A stretch of 64,000 bases of DNA, from positions 880,501 through 944,500 of the forward strand of contig NZ_BSEC01000001.1 of the NCBI RefSeq assembly GCF_027923385.1, in the 5' to 3' direction. This DNA is from Methylocystis echinoides. GTDB taxonomy: Bacteria > Pseudomonadota > Alphaproteobacteria > Rhizobiales > Beijerinckiaceae. The position numbers and the translations under genes were made by a program. Position 1 is the first letter of the stretch. Each line of letters begins with the position of its first letter. Below are positions 1-8,112 of the stretch, piece by piece. The notes beneath the pieces were generated by a model. It saw only the letters and a program-made list of their open reading frames with translations, searched no databases and was not told where the DNA came from.

Positions 1-2329
1 AGACCAGCGCGTGCTGGAGAACTTCCTCCATGCGCGCCACCGGCACGATTTCGAGCTCGTTCTTCACCGTATCCGGAATATCGGCCAGATCCTTGGCGTT
101 CTCCTCCGGGATCAGCACCTTCTTGATGCCGCCGCGCAGCGCCGCGAGCAGCTTCTCCTTCAGGCCGCCGATCGGCAGGACCCGGCCGCGCAACGTGATC
201 TCGCCCGTCATGGCGATATCCTTGCGCACCGGTATGCCGGTGATGATCGAGACGATGGCGGTCGCCATGGCGACGCCGGCCGAGGGGCCATCCTTGGGGG
301 TCGCGCCTTCCGGCACGTGCACATGGATGTCGCGGCGGTCGAACATTGGCGGCTCGACGCCGAAATCCACCGCGCGCGAGCGCACATAGGACGCCGCCGC
401 CGAGATCGATTCCTTCATCACGTCGCGCAGATTGCCGGTGACGGTCATCTTGCCCTTGCCGGGCATCATGACGCCTTCGATCGTCAGCAGCTCGCCGCCA
501 ACCTCGGTCCAGGCGAGGCCCGTGACGACGCCCACCTGATCCTCAAGCTCGGCCTGACCGTAGCGGAATTTCTGCACGCCGAGATAATCGGAGATGTTCT
601 CGGCGGTGACGACGATCTTCTTCGTCTTCTTGAGCAGAATTTCCTTCACCGCCTTGCGGGCGAGATTGGAGACCTCGCGCTCGAGATTGCGCACGCCCGC
701 TTCACGGGTGTAGCGGCGGATGAGCTCGAGCAGGCCGTCGTCCGTCACCATCCACTCTTCCGGCGCGAGGCCGTGCTTGTGGACGGCGCTCGGCATCAGA
801 TGCTTGCGGGCGATCTCCAGCTTCTCGGCCTCGGTGTAGCCGGCGATGCGGATGATCTCCATGCGGTCCATCAGCGGCGCAGGGATGTTGAGCGTATTGG
901 CCGTCGTCACGAACATCACATTCGACAGGTCATAGTCGACCTCGAGGTAATGGTCGTTGAAGGACTGGTTCTGCTCGGGGTCGAGCACCTCCAGCAGGGC
1001 CGACGAGGGATCGCCGCGGAAGTCCATGCCCATCTTGTCGATTTCGTCGAGCAGGAAGAGCGGGTTGGAGGACTTCGCCTTGCGCATCGACTGGATGATC
1101 TTGCCGGGCATCGAGCCGATATAGGTGCGGCGGTGACCGCGGATCTCGGCCTCGTCACGCACGCCGCCCAGCGACATGCGCACGAATTCGCGCCCCGTCG
1201 CCTTGGCGATGGACTTGCCGAGCGAGGTCTTGCCGACGCCGGGCGGGCCGACGAGGCACAGGATCGGACCCGTCAGCTTGTTGGCGCGGCTCTGCACGGC
1301 GAGATATTCGAGGATGCGTTCCTTGACCTTCTCCAGGCCGAAATGCTCGGCGTCGAGCACGTCCTGCGCCTGCTGGAGATCGCGCTTCACCCGCGAGCGC
1401 TTGCCCCACGGGATCGAGAGGATCCAGTCGAGGTAATTGCGCACGACCGTGGCTTCGGCCGACATGGGCGACATCTGGCGCAGCTTCTTGAACTCGGCCA
1501 CCGCCTTGTCGCGGGCCTCCTTCGAGAGCTTGGTGTTCTTGATCCGCTCCTCGAGCTCGGCGAGATCGTCCTTGCCGTCCTCGTCGCCCAGCTCCTTCTG
1601 GATCGCCTTCATCTGCTCGTTGAGATAGTACTCGCGCTGGGTCTTCTCCATCTGGCGCTTGACGCGCGTGCGGATGCGCTTCTCGACCTGAAGGACCGAG
1701 ATTTCGCTTTCCATCAGCGAGAGGCACTTCTCCAGGCGGCGGGCGACGTTGAGCGTCTCCAGCACATCCTGCTTCTCGGCGATCTTCACCGAGAGATGCG
1801 AGGCGACCGTGTCGGCGAGCTTGGACGGGTCGTCGATCTGCGTCACCGCGCCGACGATCTCGGACGAGACGCGCTTGTTCAGCTTCACATAACTTTCGAA
1901 TTCGGAGACGACCGAACGGCCCAGCGCCTCCACCTCGACGGCCGAGCCGGCGTCGTCGGCGAGCGCCTCGGCGTCCGCTTCATAGAAGTCGTCGGTGCGG
2001 GTGTAATTGCGCACGGCGGCGCGCGCCACGCCTTCGACCAGCACCTTGACCGAGCCGTCGGGCAGCTTCAGCAGTTGCAGGACCGAGGCCAGCGAGCCGA
2101 TCGGATAGATGGCGTCCGTCGCCGGATCGTCGTCGCCCGCATTCTTCTGCGTGGCGAGCAGGATCAGCCGGTCGCTCTTGGTGACCTCCTCCAGCGCGCG
2201 GATGGATTTCTCGCGCGCGACATAAAGCGGCACGATCATGTGCGGAAACACGACGATGTCGCGCAGGGGAAGAACGGGGTAGCTTTCGACAGCTCCCGGC
2301 GTAATGGCGTCGCGCTTTTCGTTGCTCAT
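1..2329 (-). CDS. lon: ATP-dependent protease Lon (3' end cut by window edge)
   Basis: Lon is a cytoplasmic hexameric AAA+ serine protease that degrades misfolded and regulatory proteins. Reading down from the ATG at 2329, the protein has the LonA substrate-binding N-domain, a Walker A motif GPPGVGKT near residue 360, a Walker B with LLDEIDKM, and the protease domain. That domain has the catalytic serine in PKDGPSAG (about residue 683) and the catalytic lysine in GGLKEKLL (about residue 725). 776 codons are visible and the reading ends in LQHALV, so only a few C-terminal residues are missing. An AGGA sequence lies just upstream of the ATG. It lies downstream of clpX on the same strand, as in many alphaproteobacteria, with a 307-base gap. 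Long open frames on the opposite strand are codon-bias shadows. Confidence 0.97.
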   Translation of the reverse strand, partial: MSNEKRDAITPGAVESYPVLPLRDIVVFPHMIVPLYVAREKSIRALEEVTKSDRLILLATQKNAGDDDPATDAIYPIGSLASVLQLLKLPDGSVKVLVEGVARAAVRNYTRTDDFYEADAEALADDAGSAVEVEALGRSVVSEFESYVKLNKRVSSEIVGAVTQIDDPSKLADTVASHLSVKIAEKQDVLETLNVARRLEKCLSLMESEISVLQVEKRIRTRVKRQMEKTQREYYLNEQMKAIQKELGDEDGKDDLAELEERIKNTKLSKEARDKAVAEFKKLRQMSPMSAEATVVRNYLDWILSIPWGKRSRVKRDLQQAQDVLDAEHFGLEKVKERILEYLAVQSRANKLTGPILCLVGPPGVGKTSLGKSIAKATGREFVRMSLGGVRDEAEIRGHRRTYIGSMPGKIIQSMRKAKSSNPLFLLDEIDKMGMDFRGDPSSALLEVLDPEQNQSFNDHYLEVDYDLSNVMFVTTANTLNIPAPLMDRMEIIRIAGYTEAEKLEIARKHLMPSAVHKHGLAPEEWMVTDDGLLELIRRYTREAGVRNLEREVSNLARKAVKEILLKKTKKIVVTAENISDYLGVQKFRYGQAELEDQVGVVTGLAWTEVGGELLTIEGVMMPGKGKMTVTGNLRDVMKESISAAASYVRSRAVDFGVEPPMFDRRDIHVHVPEGATPKDGPSAGVAMATAIVSIITGIPVRKDIAMTGEITLRGRVLPIGGLKEKLLAALRGGIKKVLIPEENAKDLADIPDTVKNELEIVPVARMEEVLQHALV

Positions 2330-2636
2330 CTTCGTGTCCTGCTTTCGTTTGCGCATCCCGCCAGGCGGCAATGCGAAAAATACGAGCGATCAGTATTCGT
2401 CGGAACTAGCAAGACTTGGGCCTTACTCAAAAATATCGGCCGGTAATCTCTAGCCTGACCTGGCCGCGCGGACACTCGCTCCTTCGTCCACGCGCCACAC
2501 CTGGGGGCGCCGGCGCTCACGCCCGAACGGCCCCGTTAACGCAGGAAATGGGATACACGAACGAACGATTCAAGGACGGCCAAATAACGCGGGCCCAATC
2601 CGGGGCCGTCCAGAATTTTCGCGGGCGCGCGCCGAT
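2330..2636. other. clpX-lon intergenic region
   Basis: This 307-base gap lies between the clpX stop and the lon start, both on the minus strand. It contains the lon ribosome binding site and presumably its promoter. I could not find a convincing sigma-70 or heat-shock (RpoH) hexamer pair by eye. The clpX-proximal part holds an inverted repeat that is listed separately. No gene is supported here. Confidence 0.5.
2574..2611 (-). terminator. possible clpX terminator hairpin
   Basis: The arms GGACGGCC and GGCCGTCC form an 8-bp perfect stem about 25 bases beyond the clpX stop. The loop is long (22 bases) and no clear T-run follows on the minus strand, so this is at best a weak or Rho-assisted terminator. 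Confidence 0.3.
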
Positions 2637-3902
2637 TTAGGCGCTGGCGCCGCTCTTCTCGCTGCGTTCCGCGTAAATGTACAGCGGACGCGCTTTGCCT
2701 TCAACGACTTCCGGACCGATCACGACCTGTTCGACTCCCTCGAGCCCGGGCAGGTCGAACATGGTGTCGAGCAGGATGCCCTCCATGATGGAGCGCAGGC
2801 CGCGGGCGCCGGTGTGGCGCTCGATCGCCTTGCGGGCGACGGCGGTGAGCGCCTCGTCCTGGAAGGTCAGTTCGACATTCTCCATCTCGAACAGGCGCTG
2901 ATACTGCTTCACCAGCGCATTCTTGGGCTCGGTGAGGATCTTCTTGAGGGCTTCCTCGTCGAGATCCTCGAGCGTCGCCAGAACCGGCAAACGGCCGACA
3001 AATTCGGGGATCAGGCCGAATTTCAGCAGATCCTCAGGCTGCACCTGGCGGAAGATGTCGCCGGTGCGGCGCTCGTCGGGCGCCTGGACGCTGGCGCCGA
3101 AGCCGATCGAGGTCGAACGGCCGCGCTGCGAGATGATCTTCTCGAGGCCCGCGAAGGCGCCGCCGCAGATGAATAGGATGTTGGTCGTGTCGACCTGCAG
3201 GAACTCCTGCTGCGGATGCTTGCGCCCGCCTTGCGGCGGCACGGAGGCGACGGTGCCTTCCATGATCTTGAGCAGCGCCTGCTGGACGCCCTCGCCCGAA
3301 ACGTCCCGGGTGATGGACGGATTGTCGCTTTTGCGCGAAATCTTGTCGATCTCGTCGACATAGACGATGCCGCGCTGCGCCCGCTCGACATTGTAGTCGG
3401 AGGCCTGCAACAGCTTCAGGATGATGTTCTCGACGTCCTCGCCGACATAGCCCGCCTCGGTGAGGGTGGTGGCGTCGGCCATGGTGAAGGGCACGTCCAG
3501 AATGCGCGCGAGCGTCTGCGCCAGCATGGTCTTGCCGACGCCGGTCGGGCCGATCAGCAGGATGTTGGACTTCGCGAGCTCGACGTCGCCATGTTTCGTG
3601 GCGTGGTTGAGCCGCTTGTAATGATTGTGCACGGCGACCGAGAGCACGCGCTTCGCCTGCGCCTGGCCGATGACGTAATCGTCCAGAACCTTGCAGATCT
3701 CCCGGGGCGTCGGAATGCCGTCGCGCTGCTTGACCAGCGAGGATTTGTTCTCCTCGCGAATGATGTCCATGCAGAGCTCGACGCATTCGTCGCAGATGAA
3801 GACCGTGGGGCCGGCGATCAGTTTGCGGACTTCGTGCTGGCTCTTGCCGCAAAACGAGCAGTAAAGCGTATTCTTGGAATCGCCGCCGCCGACTTTGCTC
3901 AT
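2637..3902 (-). CDS. clpX: ClpXP protease unfoldase subunit ClpX
   Basis: ClpX is the AAA+ unfoldase that recognises tagged proteins and feeds them to ClpP. The 421-residue length is normal. The N-terminal zinc-binding domain has Cys15, Cys18, Cys37 and Cys40. A Walker A GPTGVGKT, a Walker B YVDEID, the GYVG pore loop and a sensor-2 GARGLRS follow. The start at 3902 (MSKVGGG) is preferred over an in-frame ATG seven codons upstream, because AGGAG lies six bases before it. The next gene upstream on the same strand is a phosphofructokinase. The usual alphaproteobacterial neighbour clpP is not in this window. Confidence 0.97.
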   Translation of the reverse strand: MSKVGGGDSKNTLYCSFCGKSQHEVRKLIAGPTVFICDECVELCMDIIREENKSSLVKQRDGIPTPREICKVLDDYVIGQAQAKRVLSVAVHNHYKRLNHATKHGDVELAKSNILLIGPTGVGKTMLAQTLARILDVPFTMADATTLTEAGYVGEDVENIILKLLQASDYNVERAQRGIVYVDEIDKISRKSDNPSITRDVSGEGVQQALLKIMEGTVASVPPQGGRKHPQQEFLQVDTTNILFICGGAFAGLEKIISQRGRSTSIGFGASVQAPDERRTGDIFRQVQPEDLLKFGLIPEFVGRLPVLATLEDLDEEALKKILTEPKNALVKQYQRLFEMENVELTFQDEALTAVARKAIERHTGARGLRSIMEGILLDTMFDLPGLEGVEQVVIGPEVVEGKARPLYIYAERSEKSGASA

Positions 3903-4196
3903 GACTTTCTCCTGATGAATCAACCCGCCATGCGAATCGATCCAATCATGTGATACCGGCTCGGGCCTAACAAAAGGTGGAAGCCGAGCCTTGCTGGCCT
4001 CCGTCCCTTGCGGGTCCAGAAACGGGCGGCTTCCCTGCGGTCGCCCCCAAAACGCTGCGGTCGGCTCGCGCCGCCGTGGTTGCCTACTCTATTTGAGGCA
4101 TGCCACGGTTTGCAACCTTTCCGCAATTCCCGGGGGTTGCAAGTTTCGCGCCGTGGTTACGACGCTGCTACGCGGCGCCGCCTCGCCTCTTTCCAG

Positions 4197-5414
4197 TCAG
4201 GTCAGAATCTTGGGCACCCGGTTGAGGCGCAGCCGGAAGGCGTCCGGCATGCCGCTCCCCAGAAGCGGGCGCAGATACATTCTGAAGGCGTCCGTTACAT
4301 CCGTGCCGGAGGGCGAAATGAACTCGTCCGGCATCACTTTTGTTTTTGCGGCGATTTGTTCAAGGGGCGTCAGGTGATAGTCGACCGAATAAAAGCCCGT
4401 GCGGTGGATCGTCACAGAGCCGTCCCTGTCGCCCCAGAGGGCGTATTGGACAGCCTTCTCGCCGACCTCGCGGGCCTCGCGCTGGTCCACATCGGAGACG
4501 CAGCCCACGAAGCTGCGCTGCACATAGCCGAAAGTGTCGGCGCGCACGCGCTTGTAGCCAAGCTTGGTCTTGACCAGCTGGGTCAGTTCGTCGGCCAGTC
4601 CGCCGCCGCCCAGATGGACATTGCCGTGGGCGTCGCGCTCGACCTGCTCGGCGAGCTTCTCCGCGATCGGCACGTGATTCTCGTCGCTGACGCCTTCTGA
4701 AACAGCCACGACGCAGCGGCCGTATCTGTCCATCGTCGCCTTCACGTCGGCGAGGAACTTGTCGACGAAAAAGGCGCGCTCCGGCACGTAGATGAGGTGC
4801 GGGCCGTCGTCGGGGAACTTCTTGCCCAGCGCCGACGCGGCGGTCAGGAAGCCGGCGTGGCGGCCCATGACGACGGCGATATAAACCCCCGGCAGCGCCC
4901 AATTGTCGAGATTGGCCCCGGCGAAGGCCTGCGCCACCCAGCGCGCCGCCGAGGGGAAGCCCGGCGTGTGGTCGTTGACCATCAGATCATTGTCGATGGT
5001 CTTGGGGATGTGGATGGCGCGCAGCGGATAGCCGTCCTTGCGGGCCTCCTCCGAGACGATGCGGACCGTGTCCGACGAATCATTGCCGCCGATGTAGAAG
5101 AAGCAGCCGACGCCATGGGCGCGCAGCACCTTGAAGATTTCCTGGCAATATTTCAGGTCCGGCTTGTCGCGCGTGGAGCCCAGCGCCGATGACGGCGTAT
5201 TCGCCACCATTTCAAGGTTGTGCGTCGTCTCCTGGGTGAGGTCGACGAAGTCCTCGTTGACGATGCCGCGCACGCCATGGAAGGCGCCATAGACGCGCTC
5301 GACCTCGCGGAACTTGCGCGATTCCAGCACCGCGCCGACGAGCGACTGGTTGATGACGGCGGTGGGGCCGCCACCCTGCGCGACGAGGACCTTGGAAAAA
5401 TCGATTGACGACAC
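4197..5414 (-). CDS. pfp: pyrophosphate-dependent 6-phosphofructokinase
   Basis: It interconverts fructose 6-phosphate and fructose 1,6-bisphosphate with PPi as phosphoryl donor, and so works in both glycolysis and gluconeogenesis. The 405-residue protein has a GGGPT nucleotide/PPi loop at 14-18, GGNDS at 109-113, PKTIDND at 137-143 and MGRHAG. In this family an Asp after GG(N/D) and the Lys of PKTIDND mark PPi dependence, whereas ATP enzymes have Gly at both places. The start is a GTG at 5414, chosen because AGGAG lies six bases upstream and the conserved fold begins at once. A 294-base gap separates it from clpX. Such enzymes are described in type II methanotrophs. The PPi specificity is inferred from these residues. 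Confidence 0.9.
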   Translation of the reverse strand: MSSIDFSKVLVAQGGGPTAVINQSLVGAVLESRKFREVERVYGAFHGVRGIVNEDFVDLTQETTHNLEMVANTPSSALGSTRDKPDLKYCQEIFKVLRAHGVGCFFYIGGNDSSDTVRIVSEEARKDGYPLRAIHIPKTIDNDLMVNDHTPGFPSAARWVAQAFAGANLDNWALPGVYIAVVMGRHAGFLTAASALGKKFPDDGPHLIYVPERAFFVDKFLADVKATMDRYGRCVVAVSEGVSDENHVPIAEKLAEQVERDAHGNVHLGGGGLADELTQLVKTKLGYKRVRADTFGYVQRSFVGCVSDVDQREAREVGEKAVQYALWGDRDGSVTIHRTGFYSVDYHLTPLEQIAAKTKVMPDEFISPSGTDVTDAFRMYLRPLLGSGMPDAFRLRLNRVPKILT

Positions 5415-5620
5415 GCTTGGCTCCTGTCGAGAGGCCGGCGAGTCCCGCGCCCGGGGCGGGCGAGGGGCCGGCAAAGGGGCGGCCGGGGCGGCGCGGAGCC
5501 GGCCGGACGAGATTTCGGCGCACTCATATTACCAAAGATGCGCCATTTCCATCCAAACAGGAGGGGGTGGGCCACTTGCGCTCCAATCTGGAGCGGATCG
5601 GGGCCCCGGATTTTGCCCTG

Positions 5621-6088
5621 TCAGACGATCGGCTTGAGCGCTCGGCCGAATCGCAGCACCCGGCGGGTCTCCCGGCGCAGGAAATCCTCGAGGTCCAGCC
5701 GGGCGGCGGCGCTGCCGCCGGCAAGCGAGATCCGCCAGTCGGCCCGCCCGGTCTTTTCCACCCAGCCGCGCGCCTGAAGGGCGGCGAGTTTTCGCCGCAC
5801 CGTCTCCCGTGGCATGCCGGTCTGCGCGGCGATGCGCGTCGCCGAGACCGCGCGCCGCTCCTCAACGGGCGTTTCGCCCTCCTGCTGCGCAAGCTGATCA
5901 CGCAAATAGCGCTGGGCGATGATGGTGAAGACGAGCATCTCGTGCAGATCGCCGTCGAAGACCGTGCAGCAATCGGTCAGATGGGACGCCATAAACTCTG
6001 TCAGATGATGATGAAAAAGGATGTAATGCTCCCGAGAGACGCGTTCGAGAGCGGCTTCGAAATCGTCGGCCGCGACACGTTCGTCCAT
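5621..6088 (-). CDS. winged-helix (MarR-like) transcriptional regulator
   Basis: This is a 155-residue protein with a helical N-terminal half containing several His and Cys residues (HYILFHHH, DCC). A winged helix-turn-helix lies at about 83-115, where ATRIAAQTGMPRETVRRKL is the recognition-helix region, and a short basic tail follows. It resembles small MarR/IclR-type regulators, but I do not recognise the exact family. It is transcribed away from matB across a 222-base divergent region that holds a perfect 8-bp-arm palindrome. It may control matB, itself, or both. The ligand is unknown. Confidence 0.7.
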   Translation of the reverse strand: MDERVAADDFEAALERVSREHYILFHHHLTEFMASHLTDCCTVFDGDLHEMLVFTIIAQRYLRDQLAQQEGETPVEERRAVSATRIAAQTGMPRETVRRKLAALQARGWVEKTGRADWRISLAGGSAAARLDLEDFLRRETRRVLRFGRALKPIV

Positions 6089-6207
6089 TAAGGCGCCCCC
6101 TTAGCAGCCCGACATGCTCACAAGGATCGCGGGTGAAGCGCCCGCACGCGGGCCGGTTCGCAACGATCGTGCCCAGCCAGCGTTTTAGCCGATTTCTACA
6201 GCCCGTT

Positions 6208-6226
6208 GTCGGGAATTTTTCCCGAC
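6208..6226. promoter_or_regulatory. palindromic operator candidate between regulator and matB
   Basis: GTCGGGAA-TTT-TTCCCGAC is a perfect palindrome with 8-bp arms in the divergent gap. It lies about 85 bases before the matB start and about 120 bases before the regulator start. Its size and dyad symmetry suit a dimeric winged-helix regulator. Binding is inferred. Confidence 0.5.
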
Positions 6227-6310
6227 CACCCTGCCATCTGCGCCGCAACGGCGGTATGACGGGTTTGCGCCCGCGATGATGGGGGCCGATGAGCGGGCGG
6301 AGGCAGGGGC

Positions 6311-7828
6311 GTGCCGGCGAACTGGTTCTTTGATCTCATCGAGGCGAACATGCCCGCGCGCGGCGTCTTCGCGGACATTCCGGGCCGCGCGGCGGTGTCC
6401 TATGCTGATGTCCGCGCGCTGTCGGCGCGTTTCGCGCATGCGCTGGCGGGACTCGGCGTTCGGCCAGGCGACCGGGTCGCGGCGCAGGTCGAGAAGAGTA
6501 TCGGCGCCTTGATGCTCTATCTGGCCTGCCTGCGCTGCGGCGCGGCCTTCGTGCCGCTCAACACGGCCTATACGGCGGCGGAAATAGATTATTTCATCGC
6601 GGATGCGGAGCCGGCCCTGTTCATTTGCGACCCCGGGCGCGTCGACGCCTATCGGAGCCTTCCCGCCTGCGCCGCGACCAGACGGGAGACGCTCGACGCC
6701 GACGGCGCCGGTTCGCTCGCGGCGCAGGCGGCCGACATGCCCGCAGCCTTCGACAATGCGCCGCGAGGTCGCGACGATCTCGCCGCCATTCTCTACACCT
6801 CTGGCACCACGGGCCGCTCCAAGGGCGCCATGCTCAGCCACGGCAATCTCTCCGCCAATGCGCTGACGCTGAGAGACGGCTGGCGGTTCACCCGCGACGA
6901 CGTGCTGATTCACGCCCTGCCGATCTATCATGCGCATGGGCTCTTCGTTGCGACGCATGTCGTGCTGCTCGCCGGCGCCTCGATGATCTTCCAGCGCCAG
7001 TTCCGACCCGCCGACGTTCTGGCCGCGACGCGGGACGCGACCGCGCTGATGGGCGTACCGACTTTCTACACGCGGCTGCTGCAGGAGCCGGGGCTCGATT
7101 GCGCAAGCGTGCGCAACATGCGGCTGTTCATTTCGGGTTCGGCTCCGCTGCTGGCCGAAACGCATCACGCATGGAAAGCGCGAACCGGCCACGCCATTCT
7201 CGAAAGATACGGCATGACCGAGACCGGCATGAACACATCCAATCCCTATGATGGCGACAGGGTCGCCGGAACGGTTGGCTTTCCTCTGCCTGACGTCGAC
7301 TTGCGCGTGACCGAGCCGGAAAGCGGGAAGATCCTGGGCGTCGATGCGGTCGGGATGGTCGAAGTGCGCGGGCCGAATGTCTTTTCCGGCTACTGGCGAC
7401 GCCCCGAAAAGACCGCCGAGGAATTTCGCGCAGACGGTTTTTTCATGACCGGCGACATCGGCAGGATCGATGCGCGCGGCTATGTGCATCTCGTCGGACG
7501 CGCCAAGGATCTGATCATCACCGGCGGGCTGAACGTCTATCCCAAGGAGATCGAAACCGAGATCGACCTGCTCCCCGGCGTCGCGGAATCGGCGGTGATC
7601 GGTTTGCCGCATCAGGATTTCGGCGAGGCGGTGACGGCGGTGGTGGTCCGCTGCGCGGACGCTGACCTGTCCGAGGGCGACGTGCTGTCCGCTCTGGCGA
7701 CGCGACTGGCCAAATTCAAGACGCCCAAGAAAGTGGTGTTCCTGCCGGAACTGCCGCGCAACGCCATGGGCAAGGTGCAGAAGAACCTGCTGCGCGAGCG
7801 TCTCGCCGCGCTGTACCGCGAGAGCTGA
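6311..7828 (+). CDS. matB: malonyl-CoA synthetase (acyl-CoA synthetase family)
   Basis: MatB activates malonate (and often methylmalonate) to its CoA thioester through an acyl-adenylate. The 505-residue ANL-superfamily protein has the AMP-binding P-loop YTSGTTGRSKG near residue 160, ERYGMTETGMN (A5), GDIG (A7) and the adenylation lysine in MGKVQKN near 486. The blocks LIHALPIYHAHGLF, MGVPTFYTRLLQ and NTSNPYDGDRV match the characterised Rhodopseudomonas palustris MatB closely. The start is GTG (V-P-A-N-W-F-F). No malonate transporter or decarboxylase is adjacent. A divergent regulator and a palindrome lie upstream. Confidence 0.9.
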   Translation: MPANWFFDLIEANMPARGVFADIPGRAAVSYADVRALSARFAHALAGLGVRPGDRVAAQVEKSIGALMLYLACLRCGAAFVPLNTAYTAAEIDYFIADAEPALFICDPGRVDAYRSLPACAATRRETLDADGAGSLAAQAADMPAAFDNAPRGRDDLAAILYTSGTTGRSKGAMLSHGNLSANALTLRDGWRFTRDDVLIHALPIYHAHGLFVATHVVLLAGASMIFQRQFRPADVLAATRDATALMGVPTFYTRLLQEPGLDCASVRNMRLFISGSAPLLAETHHAWKARTGHAILERYGMTETGMNTSNPYDGDRVAGTVGFPLPDVDLRVTEPESGKILGVDAVGMVEVRGPNVFSGYWRRPEKTAEEFRADGFFMTGDIGRIDARGYVHLVGRAKDLIITGGLNVYPKEIETEIDLLPGVAESAVIGLPHQDFGEAVTAVVVRCADADLSEGDVLSALATRLAKFKTPKKVVFLPELPRNAMGKVQKNLLRERLAALYRES

Positions 7829-7854
7829 TTTTTCCGTCTGCCGGTCGAAAATCC

Positions 7855-7875
7855 CGGTTCGTTCGAACCGCTTTT
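7855..7875 (+). terminator. intrinsic terminator-like hairpin after matB
   Basis: CGGTTCG-TT-CGAACCG is followed directly by CTTTTCC, 27 bases beyond the matB stop. The short T-run makes it a plausible but not strong Rho-independent terminator. Confidence 0.5.
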
Positions 7876-8112
7876 CCTGCGGCCGCGGCCCGAAAAGGAG
7901 CGCGGCGACGGGCGCTTGCAATCTTCTTATGGTCTAGGCTAAGGTGAGCTCGAGCTTATCAATTTAGCCGACGCGCCGCGGCGCGCGGATTAGGCGCCCG
8001 GACAGATAATCAAGGGATCCCCGGAAGGTCGCGGAGCGCGCTCTCGCGATCTTTGGCGGATTGTTCCGGCTTTTCGTCGGCTGCGTCGGGTTGAAGGGAG
8101 AGTCTAGCCCAT

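Noticed and set aside
11..2446. An 811-codon open frame on the plus strand opposite lon
   Set aside because: Its product is Arg/His/Leu-rich and resembles no protein. Lon is unmistakable on the other strand, so this is a codon-bias shadow.
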